Assembly (NCBI RefSeq): GCF_020911885.1
Contig: NZ_CP087132.1
Location: 124,001 to 188,000, forward strand
Direction of reading: 5' to 3'
Source: Flavobacterium acetivorans
GTDB lineage: Bacteria > Bacteroidota > Bacteroidia > Flavobacteriales > Flavobacteriaceae
DNA length: 64,000 nt
Part shown: piece after piece, positions 37,072 through 44,812 of the stretch
How positions within the stretch are numbered: the first letter of the stretch is position 1
How the letters are laid out: every line of letters begins with the position of its first letter
Notes under the pieces: model-generated
Databases searched by the model: none
What the model was told of the DNA's origin: nothing
The model's input: only the letters and a program-made list of their open reading frames with translations
Made by a program: the position numbers and the translations under genes

Positions 37072-37356
37072 TTATAGTGAAATAATACCTTCAATAACGG
37101 AGACTTCCTGGTACTTAGCAATTACTTCTTGAGAATCTTTCATCTGAACATCAACAGATATACTGGTAAATTTACCCGTTCTTGACTTTGTTGTTTTAAT
37201 TACCGCACCCATACAATCAAAAGCCAACTCCACTCGTTCTACATTATCCTTCTCCGTAGGTACAATAAATTTAAATAGATATTCTGCCGGCCAAGTAGTA
37301 CTCGAATCCAGCTCTGCTTTTAATCTATCATAAAATTCTTGAGTATTCTTATCCAT
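37072..37356 (-). CDS. DUF493 (YbeD-like) family protein
   Basis: 94 residues. WPAEYLFKFIVPTEKDNVER and RTGKFTSISVDVQMKDSQEV are the two conserved strands of the DUF493/YbeD family, a small ACT-like alpha-beta fold with presumed regulatory function. It is a short single gene upstream of the DUF4290-murA group. A TATCTTTG box (37376-37383, minus) lies 20 bases upstream of the start. Confidence 0.83.
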   Translation of the reverse strand: MDKNTQEFYDRLKAELDSSTTWPAEYLFKFIVPTEKDNVERVELAFDCMGAVIKTTKSRTGKFTSISVDVQMKDSQEVIAKYQEVSVIEGIISL

Positions 37357-37507
37357 TTTTATTTAAAAATTATAGCAAAGATACTGTTTCAATTGTAATT
37401 TACGAATTATGGATTATTAATTTTTTTCAAAAACAATAGTTTTAATGACAATCATTTTTTCTAATTCCAATTAGTTTGAGTAAGTTTGCGCCTTATTTTC
37501 CAAAAAA

Positions 37508-38047
37508 GTGCAGAAAGAAATTATAGTAATTATAGGTGGACCGGGAACTGGAAAATCCACAATCATAGACGGATTAACGGCAAAAGGCTTTTGTTGTTAT
37601 CCTGAAATCTCTAGAGAAGTAACTTTGGAGGCTAAAAAACAAGGAATCGAACAACTATTTCTTGAAAAGCCTTTATTGTTCAGCGAACTGCTTCTGGAAG
37701 GAAGAAAAAAGCAATTCGCACAGGCATTAAACGAGCCTCATGATGTTGTTTTTATTGACCGGGGAATTCCTGATGTTTTAGCATACATGCACTATATTGG
37801 AGACAGTTACCCTCCTTCATTTGATGCTATTTGCAGAGAACACACCTATTCTAAAATTTTCATTTTACCACCTTGGGAAGAAATTTATGTGAGTGATGAA
37901 GCCCGTTATGAAAATTACGAACAAGCCAAATTAATCCAAAGTCACCTTATAGAAACTTATCAAGGCTACGGATACAATCTTATTGAAGTCCCAAAAGATA
38001 CCGTTGATAATAGAATTCTTTTTATATTAGACAAAATTTCTAAGTAA
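37508..38047 (+). CDS. small AAA/P-loop ATPase
   Basis: 179 residues from a GTG; no ATG is closer to the P-loop. Walker A GGPGTGKST at 9-17 is followed by CYPEISREVTLEAKKQG, and a Walker-B-like VVFIDRGIPDVLAY. This is the ATP-binding AAA_28-like group related to kinases of small molecules, common in Bacteroidota. Substrate unknown. TAAGTTTG at 37481-37488 fits a -7 box, and the start 20 bases later supports the GTG. Confidence 0.82.
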   Translation: MQKEIIVIIGGPGTGKSTIIDGLTAKGFCCYPEISREVTLEAKKQGIEQLFLEKPLLFSELLLEGRKKQFAQALNEPHDVVFIDRGIPDVLAYMHYIGDSYPPSFDAICREHTYSKIFILPPWEEIYVSDEARYENYEQAKLIQSHLIETYQGYGYNLIEVPKDTVDNRILFILDKISK

Positions 38048-38112
38048 TTTAGAACTATTGGATTCTGAATTATATTTATAATTCAAAATTTGTAATTCAA
38101 AATCAAAAATTG

Positions 38113-40008
38113 ATGTCTGAAGCATTACAAATTCTCCAAAAATACTGGAAACACGATACTTTTAGATCGCTGCAAAACGAAATTATTGATTCCGTTTTAA
38201 GCGGTCAGGACACTTTTGCGCTAATGCCAACCGGCGGAGGAAAATCGATTTGTTTTCAAATTCCGGCCATGATGAACATAGGAATTTGCTTGGTTATTTC
38301 GCCTTTGGTCGCTTTGATGAAAGATCAGGTTGCCAATTTACAACAGCGAAACATCAAGGCAATTGCATTGACGGGCGGAATAAAATCGGACGAAATGATT
38401 GATCTTTTAGACAATTGTCAGTTCGGAAATTACAAATTTCTCTATCTATCCCCAGAACGATTGCAATCTGACTGGATTCTGGACCGAATAAAAAACCTCC
38501 CTATAAATCTAATAACAATTGATGAGGCGCATTGCGTTTCGCAATGGGGGCATGATTTCCGTCCGGCCTATTTAAAGATTTCCAACTTAAAAACGCATTT
38601 TCCAAAAACACCTTTTTTAGCCTTAACAGCCACTGCGACTCCAAAAGTTAAAGAAGACATCATCAATGAATTGGGATTGCAAAAACCGCAATTGTTCCAA
38701 AAATCTTTTGCTCGCAAGAACATCGCCTATATGGTTTTTGAAGTCGAGGACAAACTTTTCAGAATAGAACAAATACTGAAAAAGAATCCTCAATCTTCAA
38801 TCATATACGTACGAAACAGAAAATCATGCTTAGATATTTCGTCCCAACTGCAGTCCTTAGGATTTAAATCTACCTATTATCATGGTGGATTAACGCCAAA
38901 AGAAAAAGATAAAAACATGCAACTTTGGATGCAAAATCAAGCACAAGTAATTGTTGCCACAAATGCGTTTGGAATGGGAATTGACAAAGCCGATGTGAAA
39001 ACAGTTATTCATATTCAACTTCCCGAAAACTTAGAAAATTACTATCAGGAAGCAGGTCGAGCTGGAAGAAATAACGAAAAAGCCTTTGCCGTATTATTGA
39101 CCAGCCCTTCGGATATTATTCAGGCCGAAAATCAGTTCATTCATGTTCTACCCGACAAAAAATTTCTTAATCAAGTTTATCTAAAATTATCCAACTTCTT
39201 TCAGATTGCTTACGGAGAAGGAATAAACGAACAGTTTTCTTTTAATTTAAATCAATTCTGTTTAAAATATAATTTTCCTGTTTTAAAAACGTACAATGCA
39301 ATGCAGTTTTTGGACAGACAAGGAATCATTACTTTGTCTCAGGAGTTCTCCGAAAAGATCACCTTACAATTTCTTATTCCTTCAAAAGAAACACTGCGTT
39401 ACATGAGTTTAAATCCGAAGGATGAAGAAATTATTTTGACCATTTTGCGTACCTACCCCGGAATCCATGAAATGCCAATTCCTTTTAATCTAGAATTAAT
39501 TGCAAGAAAATCAAATCATACGGAAACTCAAGTACATGCCGTTTTAGAGAAATTAAAAGAAAAAGACATCATTGAATACCATTCGAAAAACAATGATTCT
39601 AAATTAACTTTTAACGAAGTACGAGAAGATGAGAGAACAATTAGCAGAGTTTCAAAATATTTAGAAAATCAAAATGCATTAAAAAAGCAACATCTTCAAT
39701 CCGTATTGAATTACATCAACGAAAAAGAAAGTTGCAAGAGCAAACTAATTTTGAGTTATTTTGGAGAAAAAACAACAGAAGATTGCGGCATTTGCTCCTA
39801 TTGTATCACTAAAAAAGGGAAAAAGACAAACCATAATCTCCTTTCGAAAGAAATCATTTGTTTATTACAAACAGAAGATTTAAATTCCAGAGAGATTCAA
39901 GACAAAATCAATAATCAGTCGGAGGATGTTATCTTTGTCATTCAGCAATTATTAGAAAGAGAAAGTATCACAGTAAAATCGAACAATAAATATACCTTAA
40001 AACCATAA
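38113..40008 (+). CDS. recQ: ATP-dependent DNA helicase RecQ
   Basis: 631 residues. Superfamily 2 motifs: MPTGGGKSICF (I), TIDEAHCVSQWGHDFRP (II plus aromatic loop), ALTATATPKV (III), and QEAGRAGRN (VI). The zinc site is seen as CKSKLILSYFGE with DCGICSYC. It ends with a winged-helix region and has no clear HRDC domain, a common short form. It unwinds forked DNA in repair. The ATG at 38113 directly follows a TTG that only extends it by one codon. The stop overlaps the fmt ATG by one base. Confidence 0.95.
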   Translation: MSEALQILQKYWKHDTFRSLQNEIIDSVLSGQDTFALMPTGGGKSICFQIPAMMNIGICLVISPLVALMKDQVANLQQRNIKAIALTGGIKSDEMIDLLDNCQFGNYKFLYLSPERLQSDWILDRIKNLPINLITIDEAHCVSQWGHDFRPAYLKISNLKTHFPKTPFLALTATATPKVKEDIINELGLQKPQLFQKSFARKNIAYMVFEVEDKLFRIEQILKKNPQSSIIYVRNRKSCLDISSQLQSLGFKSTYYHGGLTPKEKDKNMQLWMQNQAQVIVATNAFGMGIDKADVKTVIHIQLPENLENYYQEAGRAGRNNEKAFAVLLTSPSDIIQAENQFIHVLPDKKFLNQVYLKLSNFFQIAYGEGINEQFSFNLNQFCLKYNFPVLKTYNAMQFLDRQGIITLSQEFSEKITLQFLIPSKETLRYMSLNPKDEEIILTILRTYPGIHEMPIPFNLELIARKSNHTETQVHAVLEKLKEKDIIEYHSKNNDSKLTFNEVREDERTISRVSKYLENQNALKKQHLQSVLNYINEKESCKSKLILSYFGEKTTEDCGICSYCITKKGKKTNHNLLSKEIICLLQTEDLNSREIQDKINNQSEDVIFVIQQLLERESITVKSNNKYTLKP

Positions 40009-40955
40009 TGGAAAAATTACGAATTGTATTTATGGGAACGCCCGAATTTGCGGTTGGAATCCTAGACACCATAATCAAAAACAACTACGAAGTTGTAGGC
40101 GTAATCACAGCTGCAGACAAACCGGCTGGACGTGGACAAAAACTAAAATACTCGGCCGTAAAAGAATACGCTTTAGAAAACAACTTAAGATTATTGCAAC
40201 CTACAAATCTAAAAGACGAATCGTTTCTGGAAGAATTAAAATCCTTGAATGCCAATTTGCAAATTGTTGTTGCCTTCAGAATGTTGCCAAAAGTAGTTTG
40301 GGAGATGCCAAAGTTAGGAACCTTCAACCTTCATGCTTCACTCCTGCCTAATTATCGCGGTGCCGCACCTATTAACTGGGCTATCATAAATGGCGAAACA
40401 AAAACCGGCGTCACCACTTTCTTTATTGACGACAAAATTGACACAGGAGCGATGATTTTGAGTTCAGAAACGGATATTGACCCAAACGAGAATGCAGGAC
40501 AATTGCACGACAGATTAATGAATTTAGGAAGCACAACTGTGGTGAAGACTTTAGCAATGATAGAAAAAGGCAATATAAATACCATTATTCAAAAAGAAGA
40601 TGCAGACATCAAAACGGCTTACAAACTCAATAAAGAAAACTGCAAAATAGATTGGACAAAATCAGCTTTAGAGATCAATAATCTGATAAGAGGGTTAAGT
40701 CCCTATCCGGCGGCTTGGTCCATGTTTTCTGATAAAAATGAAGAATGGAACGTAAAAATATATGAGTCAAAGATAATTATTGAAAATCATGCTCATGAAG
40801 TTGGCAGTATTATTTGTTCCAAAAAAGAAATAAAAATTGCGGTTAAAAATGGATTTATCCAAATTTCGAGCTTACAATTTCCCGGAAAAAAGAGAATGAC
40901 AGCATCGGAACTGTTAAACGGAATCTCTTTTTCGGAGGCTGCAAAAGCCTTTTAA
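40008..40955 (+). CDS. fmt: methionyl-tRNA formyltransferase
   Basis: 315 residues, full length. LRIVFMGTPEFAVGILDTII opens the formyl-transfer domain; catalytic motif FNLHASLLPNYRGAAPINWA (Asn-His, with the Asp further on in DTGAMI). The C-terminal OB-like domain binds initiator tRNA. It formylates Met-tRNAfMet for initiation, cytoplasmic. Coupled to recQ by a taATGg overlap. Confidence 0.97.
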   Translation: MEKLRIVFMGTPEFAVGILDTIIKNNYEVVGVITAADKPAGRGQKLKYSAVKEYALENNLRLLQPTNLKDESFLEELKSLNANLQIVVAFRMLPKVVWEMPKLGTFNLHASLLPNYRGAAPINWAIINGETKTGVTTFFIDDKIDTGAMILSSETDIDPNENAGQLHDRLMNLGSTTVVKTLAMIEKGNINTIIQKEDADIKTAYKLNKENCKIDWTKSALEINNLIRGLSPYPAAWSMFSDKNEEWNVKIYESKIIIENHAHEVGSIICSKKEIKIAVKNGFIQISSLQFPGKKRMTASELLNGISFSEAAKAF

Positions 40956-41060
40956 AGCCACTAAAAACAGGATATAGCTATAAATAACAAGAAATACGCA
41001 TTGTTTTATGAACAAAAAAAGCAAGTTATTAACAAAACAGGCTAAAATAAAAGAAAACGC

Positions 41061-41090
41061 TTGCGAGGTAGGTATTTCCTGCTAAATTTG
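41061..41090 (+). promoter_or_regulatory. promoter of the HU gene
   Basis: TTG at 41061-41063, 19-base spacer, TAAATTTG at 41083-41090, about 43 bases before the ATG. Confidence 0.7.
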
Positions 41091-41133
41091 TGTATTGACA
41101 ATTTTTTTAACCAACATTTAACAACTATTTATT

Positions 41134-41406
41134 ATGAACAAATCAGAATTAATCGATGCTATTGCTGCTGATGCAGGAATCACAAAGGCTGCTGCAAAAT
41201 TAGCTTTAGAGTCATTTTTAGGAAACGTAGGTGGTACTTTGAAAAAAGGCGGAAGAGTATCTCTAGTAGGTTTCGGATCATGGTCAGTTTCTCCTAGAGC
41301 TGCCAGAGACGGTAGAAATCCTCAAACAGGAAAAACGATTCAAATCGCTGCGAAAAATGTTGTAAAATTCAAAGCTGGTGCTGAATTAGAAGGAACAGTA
41401 AACTAA
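41134..41406 (+). CDS. HU family DNA-binding protein
   Basis: 90 residues. MNKSELIDAIAADAGITKAA begins the family helices; GFGSWSVSPRAARDGRNPQ with TGKTIQI is the beta arm (RNPxTG) that intercalates into the minor groove. A nucleoid-associated protein. It has its own strong promoter and terminator, as expected for an abundant protein. Confidence 0.97.
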   Translation: MNKSELIDAIAADAGITKAAAKLALESFLGNVGGTLKKGGRVSLVGFGSWSVSPRAARDGRNPQTGKTIQIAAKNVVKFKAGAELEGTVN

Positions 41407-41435
41407 TAAAAAGTTTCAAAAACCTAATATAATTA

Positions 41436-41462
41436 AAACCTTCCTGATGGAGGGTTTTTTTA
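41436..41462 (+). terminator. terminator after HU gene
   Basis: AAAACCTTCC-tgat-GGAGGGTTTT plus T-run. Confidence 0.8.
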
Positions 41463-41544
41463 TACACTTAAACGATTATATTTGGATTATTTTCATAGTT
41501 TTTCTTAAATTTATTATATATTTATTTTAAAAAATTACAGCGCC

Positions 41545-42105
41545 ATGATTTCAGAAAAATTAAAAAAAGGACAACTACTTATAGCAGAGCCTTCTATAAT
41601 TGGAGACTTATCATTTAATAGATCTGTGATTTTATTAGCCGATCATGACAAGCAAGGTTCCGTAGGGTTTATCATAAATAAACCACTAAAATATACGATA
41701 AACGACATCATTCCTGAAATTAACGCTAAATTCAAAGTTTACAACGGAGGGCCTGTAGAACAAGACAACTTATACTTTATTCACAACATCCCAGATTTAA
41801 TTCCAAATAGCATTGAAATATCTAATGGAATCTATTGGGGCGGTGATTTCGAGTCTGCCAAGATACTTATCAATAGCGGCGAAATTAAGAAAGACAACAT
41901 TCGCTTTTTCTTAGGATATACAGGCTGGGATGAAAACCAACTAGAAACAGAAATGCATGAAAATTCATGGATTAATGCTGCCAATAATTACGAAAATAAA
42001 ATCATAGGCAAATCAGCTACTCATTTCTGGAAAGAGCAAATCATGGAATTAGGCGGTGATTATCTCATTTGGTCTAACGCACCCGAAAATCCTTATCTAA
42101 ACTAA
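41545..42105 (+). CDS. YqgE/AlgH family protein
   Basis: 186 residues. KKGQLLIAEPSIIGDLSFNR then SVILLADHD and GSVGFIINKPLK are the hallmark of YqgE/AlgH (DUF179). IYWGGDFE and FFLGYTGWDENQLETEM complete it. Function is not settled; linked to regulation in Pseudomonas but conserved widely. It converges on the next gene with a three-base gap and no terminator. Confidence 0.92.
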   Translation: MISEKLKKGQLLIAEPSIIGDLSFNRSVILLADHDKQGSVGFIINKPLKYTINDIIPEINAKFKVYNGGPVEQDNLYFIHNIPDLIPNSIEISNGIYWGGDFESAKILINSGEIKKDNIRFFLGYTGWDENQLETEMHENSWINAANNYENKIIGKSATHFWKEQIMELGGDYLIWSNAPENPYLN

Positions 42106-42108
42106 TTT

Positions 42109-42942
42109 CTAAGCGATATCGTTATTTAATTTCTGTAATAATTCTGCTGCTAAAGCAACAACGAATTCCTTTTTTCGATACTTTGTGATAGGCTGTATCC
42201 CTTTTATAACATTTGTAACAAACAACTCATCTGCTTTTTGAAGATCAAACGGAGAAATTACATCTTCAACAACCTCAATACCTTCTATTTTCCTAGCCAA
42301 TTCTAAAATTTGCTTTCTCATCACACCATTCAAACAACCTTCTGAAACTGGAGGAGTAATCAGCTTATTACCCATTAACATGAAAATATTTCCCTGAATC
42401 GCCTCAACTACATTCTTAGTATCATTCAACAACAAACAATTATCTAATCCATTCTCATCTGCAAAAATACTTGCAGTAATATTTAGAATTCTATTAGTGG
42501 TTTTTATAGAAGACAGCAACTGCTTTGTGACATAAAAGTCTTTATACAAATCTACTTCATATTTCTTTTGGTCAAATGAATACAAAGTGTTTTCAAGAGC
42601 TATAGCGTGAACCAAAAAAGAAACCGTTTGGGTTTTAGGCAAATAATAACCTCCATCATTTCTAAAAACAGTAATTCTGGCACGAGCTGAACCGGATACC
42701 CCAATTTTAGCTACCAAAGAAAGGATTTGTTCTTCTAGATACTCCATTGTAAAATTCATAGGAATTTCCATTCTAACAACACGCATCGACGCCATAAGCC
42801 TGAAATAATGATCTTCTAAAAAAAGAATTTTAGAATCGACGATCTTTACCGTCTCAAAAACAGCATCAGCATATAAAAAAGCACGATTACCTGTCAATAT
42901 ATTAGCATCCTCAGCTACAATAGCCCCATTAAAATTAATCAT
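42109..42942 (-). CDS. class IV aminotransferase (PabC/IlvE-like)
   Basis: 277 residues, PLP fold type IV. NRAFLYADAVFETVKI is the N-terminal motif; Lys147 in LLSSIKTTNRILN is the PLP Schiff-base lysine; EAIQGNIFMLMG and SEGCLNGVMRKQILELA bind the phosphate. Length and the YADAVFE start are closest to aminodeoxychorismate lyase-type PabC, though branched-chain or D-amino-acid aminotransferase cannot be excluded. No folate genes are adjacent. Confidence 0.88.
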   Translation of the reverse strand: MINFNGAIVAEDANILTGNRAFLYADAVFETVKIVDSKILFLEDHYFRLMASMRVVRMEIPMNFTMEYLEEQILSLVAKIGVSGSARARITVFRNDGGYYLPKTQTVSFLVHAIALENTLYSFDQKKYEVDLYKDFYVTKQLLSSIKTTNRILNITASIFADENGLDNCLLLNDTKNVVEAIQGNIFMLMGNKLITPPVSEGCLNGVMRKQILELARKIEGIEVVEDVISPFDLQKADELFVTNVIKGIQPITKYRKKEFVVALAAELLQKLNNDIA

Positions 42943-42943
42943 A

Positions 42944-42970
42944 AAAAAGCCCTAAATTTGATTTAGGGCA
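42944..42970 (-). terminator. terminator after START-like gene
   Basis: GCCCTAAA-tttga-TTTAGGGC with a T-run on the minus strand, between two same-strand genes. Confidence 0.75.
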
Positions 42971-42996
42971 AATGTAAGTCATAAAATACAATTTTA

Positions 42997-43389
42997 CTAT
43001 ACAGATCCAATAAGATGTTTAAGGTCTGAAATTTGATTTTCCCATAATAATGATGCCTCATCAACTTCATCCTTATCGGCAAAATCGACAACCATCAAAG
43101 AAACATCTTTTGTCAACTCATCCACTAAAATATGCAACTCAAAAAAATATTCAGTATCTTTTCCGTTTCCGTCGACCCATTTAAATTTCACTTTCTCTCC
43201 TGATTTTTTAGAAGCAAGCCTAGCTTTCTCCTCAGAATCGTTCCATATAAAAGTATAAAACTCCCCTCGCGAATTTACATTATCAGCAAACCATTCTGAC
43301 AAACCAGAAGGAGTTGATATATATTGATATAACAATTGTGGAGAAGAATTTATAGGAAATTCGATTTCGTAACGTACTTTTTGATCCAT
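42997..43389 (-). CDS. START-like (SRPBCC) domain protein
   Basis: 130 residues, one domain. It opens YEIEFPINSSPQLLYQYIST and contains GLSEWFADNVNS, the pattern of AHA1/SRPBCC-type ligand-binding folds; the Bacteroidota 'START-like' family has this exact length. The ligand is unknown. It has its own terminator, and the next feature on its upstream side is the tRNA-Met on the opposite strand. Confidence 0.87.
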   Translation of the reverse strand: MDQKVRYEIEFPINSSPQLLYQYISTPSGLSEWFADNVNSRGEFYTFIWNDSEEKARLASKKSGEKVKFKWVDGNGKDTEYFFELHILVDELTKDVSLMVVDFADKDEVDEASLLWENQISDLKHLIGSV

Positions 43390-43476
43390 GTGCTACATTT
43401 ATTTTTTTCGAATATATAGATAATAAGCCCGAAAAAAAAATGTTTTCAAAAATATTTTTTTTTCTTCAAAATATGC

Positions 43477-43506
43477 TTGCGCGCTTTAATATAATTTATA
43501 TATTTG
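43477..43506 (+). promoter_or_regulatory. tRNA-Met promoter
   Basis: TTG at 43477-43479, 19-base spacer, TATATTTG at 43499-43506, 36 bases before the tRNA 5' end. Confidence 0.7.
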
Positions 43507-43542
43507 CACCCGCATTCAAGGCAGTAATATTTGAAAGCATTT

Positions 43543-43616
43543 GGCGAGGTAGCTCAGTTGGTTAGAGCGCAGGATTCATAACCCTGAGGTCACGGGTTCA
43601 ACTCCCGTCTTCGCTA
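43543..43616 (+). tRNA. tRNA-Met (anticodon CAT), intact; integration target
   Basis: 74 nt fold as a cloverleaf: acceptor GGCGAGG / CTTCGCT with discriminator A; D arm GCTC..GAGC; anticodon arm CAGGA-TTCATAA-CCCTG (outer pairs good, the loop-closing pair A-C); T arm ACGGG-TTCAACT-CCCGT. The 3' CCA is not encoded. The anticodon is CAT. It lacks the three G-C pairs of an initiator anticodon stem, so it is an elongator tRNA-Met, or a lysidine-modified tRNA-Ile2 read the same way. The part from the anticodon loop to four A's after the gene recurs exactly at 52810. Confidence 0.92.
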
Positions 43617-43621
43617 CAAAA
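43575..43621 (+). repeat. attL-type repeat within tRNA-Met
   Basis: 47 bp, TTCATAACCC to TACAAAA, identical to 52810-52856; it forms the 3' half of the functional tRNA. Confidence 0.8.
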
Positions 43622-43693
43622 ACAAACCCTTAAACATCAACTGTTTAAGGGTTTTTTATTGGGATTCTATTTTGAAAATCCAGACTTCAGATC
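43620..43693. repeat. 74-bp inverted-repeat partner (left)
   Basis: From the tRNA 3' flank through its terminator to CAGACTTCAGATC. It recurs in reverse orientation at 53759-53832 with four mismatches in 74. Confidence 0.8.
43624..43658 (+). terminator. tRNA-Met terminator
   Basis: AAACCCTTAAAC ... GTTTAAGGGTTTTTT hairpin starting eight bases after the tRNA. Confidence 0.8.
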
Positions 43694-43746
43694 TCTCAAG
43701 TGAGGAATTGTATAAATAGGGATTCAAATATCACCAACCATTAAGC

Positions 43747-43788
43747 AAAAAGGTGTAAATGAAATATAGTTTTTCATTTATACCTTTT
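43747..43788. terminator. long hairpin downstream of the island operon
   Basis: AAAAGGTGTAAATGAAA ... TTTTCATTTATACCTTTT, about 17 paired bases, A/T-run flanked. It lies some 250 bases beyond the lipoprotein stop and could end the minus-strand operon transcript. Confidence 0.5.
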
Positions 43789-44033
43789 AAAAATTAATCA
43801 AATATTTTAATCTTCACTGTGAATACATAGCTATACAAAGTAAAAAAGTAACACATAGCTGTTTGATGTTTTTATCTTGTTTAAAGAAAAAAGTACTACG
43901 TTTTTAAAGTACACTACACTTTTACATCTTTGGTTACTTTAAATTGGAATTGGGTGGTCAATATCACTGGAATTTGAACATATATAAACAATGTTATGTA
44001 ATTTGACTCACTTTTTTTAGTGAATCCCGATTC

Positions 44034-44726
44034 TCAATGCGTTTTAAACTTCCATGTTTGACCTATCGTTTCCCCACCCTTATTATCTTTAACTACGACT
44101 TTCCAATAATATTCTTTTGAAGGAAGTACATCAACATCTAAAGTATTGGTTGCTAAGTTTCCATTTACTTTTGATATAGGTGGATTGTCCGTTCCAAAAA
44201 ACACATCATAAGTAAGTATGTCGCTTGTATCAACATCGCTTGCACTCCATTTCAATGTTGCTTTTGTTGTACTTAATTCGGAATTTAAACTTGGTTGTAC
44301 AAGATCTGGTGAAAAAGGCAAATGATTTACGATTGCCACGACTTCCGTATAAAAATTATATGTTGAGGAATAACTACTGGATAAACTTTTGCTATCCGTT
44401 GCTTTTACTCTCCAATAATATGCGATTCCTTTTTCTAATAAAATAGTTTGATAATTTACAGGACTTTCTAATGTCTTTACAATTTGCGAAAATTGATTGT
44501 CCTTTGCCACTTGTATTTGATAGGTTATGGGATCTTTATTAGAGTCCGTAGACACATCCCACTGAAAATTAACCGAACTATCAATACATAATTTATTATT
44601 TGTTGGAGCGACTAATATTGGTGTTGTTGGTGCCGTATTTTTAGGCACCAGAACCGGATCATCTCCGCCACCGCCACAAGAAATTAACATAAAACCAATA
44701 AAAGATATATATAGATACTTTTTCAT
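44034..44726 (-). CDS. surface lipoprotein with two FnIII-like domains
   Basis: 230 residues from ATG 44726, which puts the lipoprotein signal (YLYISFIGFMLISC, then GGGGDD) at the N-terminus; the Gly/Asp run after the Cys is typical of surface-exposed Bacteroidota lipoproteins. Two fibronectin-III-like repeats follow: PTTPILVAPTNN ... FQWDVSTDSNKDPITYQIQV and FSPDLVQPSLNS ... LKWSASDVDTSDILTYDVFF. It is the last gene of the island operon. An alternative ATG at 44816 overlaps the cohesin-protein stop as ATGA and would add 30 residues before the signal. It may hold the neighbouring cohesin/dockerin proteins at the cell surface (inference). Confidence 0.82.
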   Translation of the reverse strand: MKKYLYISFIGFMLISCGGGGDDPVLVPKNTAPTTPILVAPTNNKLCIDSSVNFQWDVSTDSNKDPITYQIQVAKDNQFSQIVKTLESPVNYQTILLEKGIAYYWRVKATDSKSLSSSYSSTYNFYTEVVAIVNHLPFSPDLVQPSLNSELSTTKATLKWSASDVDTSDILTYDVFFGTDNPPISKVNGNLATNTLDVDVLPSKEYYWKVVVKDNKGGETIGQTWKFKTH

Positions 44727-44812
44727 GTATAAATAATATTTATTCTTTAATGTAACATGGTATCGCCATTCTTCATAATTGTTTGTGTTTTTTGAATTAT
44801 GGGATTCCTTTT

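Larger units (their letters stand above)
43622..44033. other. gap between tRNA and the lipoprotein gene
   Basis: No gene. It holds the tRNA terminator (43624-43658), the left part of the 74-bp inverted repeat, an AGTGAGGAA motif (43699-43707) shared with the right end of the island, and a long hairpin (43747-43788). The remainder is AT-rich and unassigned. Confidence 0.6.

Noticed and set aside
42105..42109. Missing terminator between YqgE and aminotransferase genes taken as a fused gene
   Set aside because: The genes are on opposite strands and each ends with a proper stop; the convergence is simply tight.
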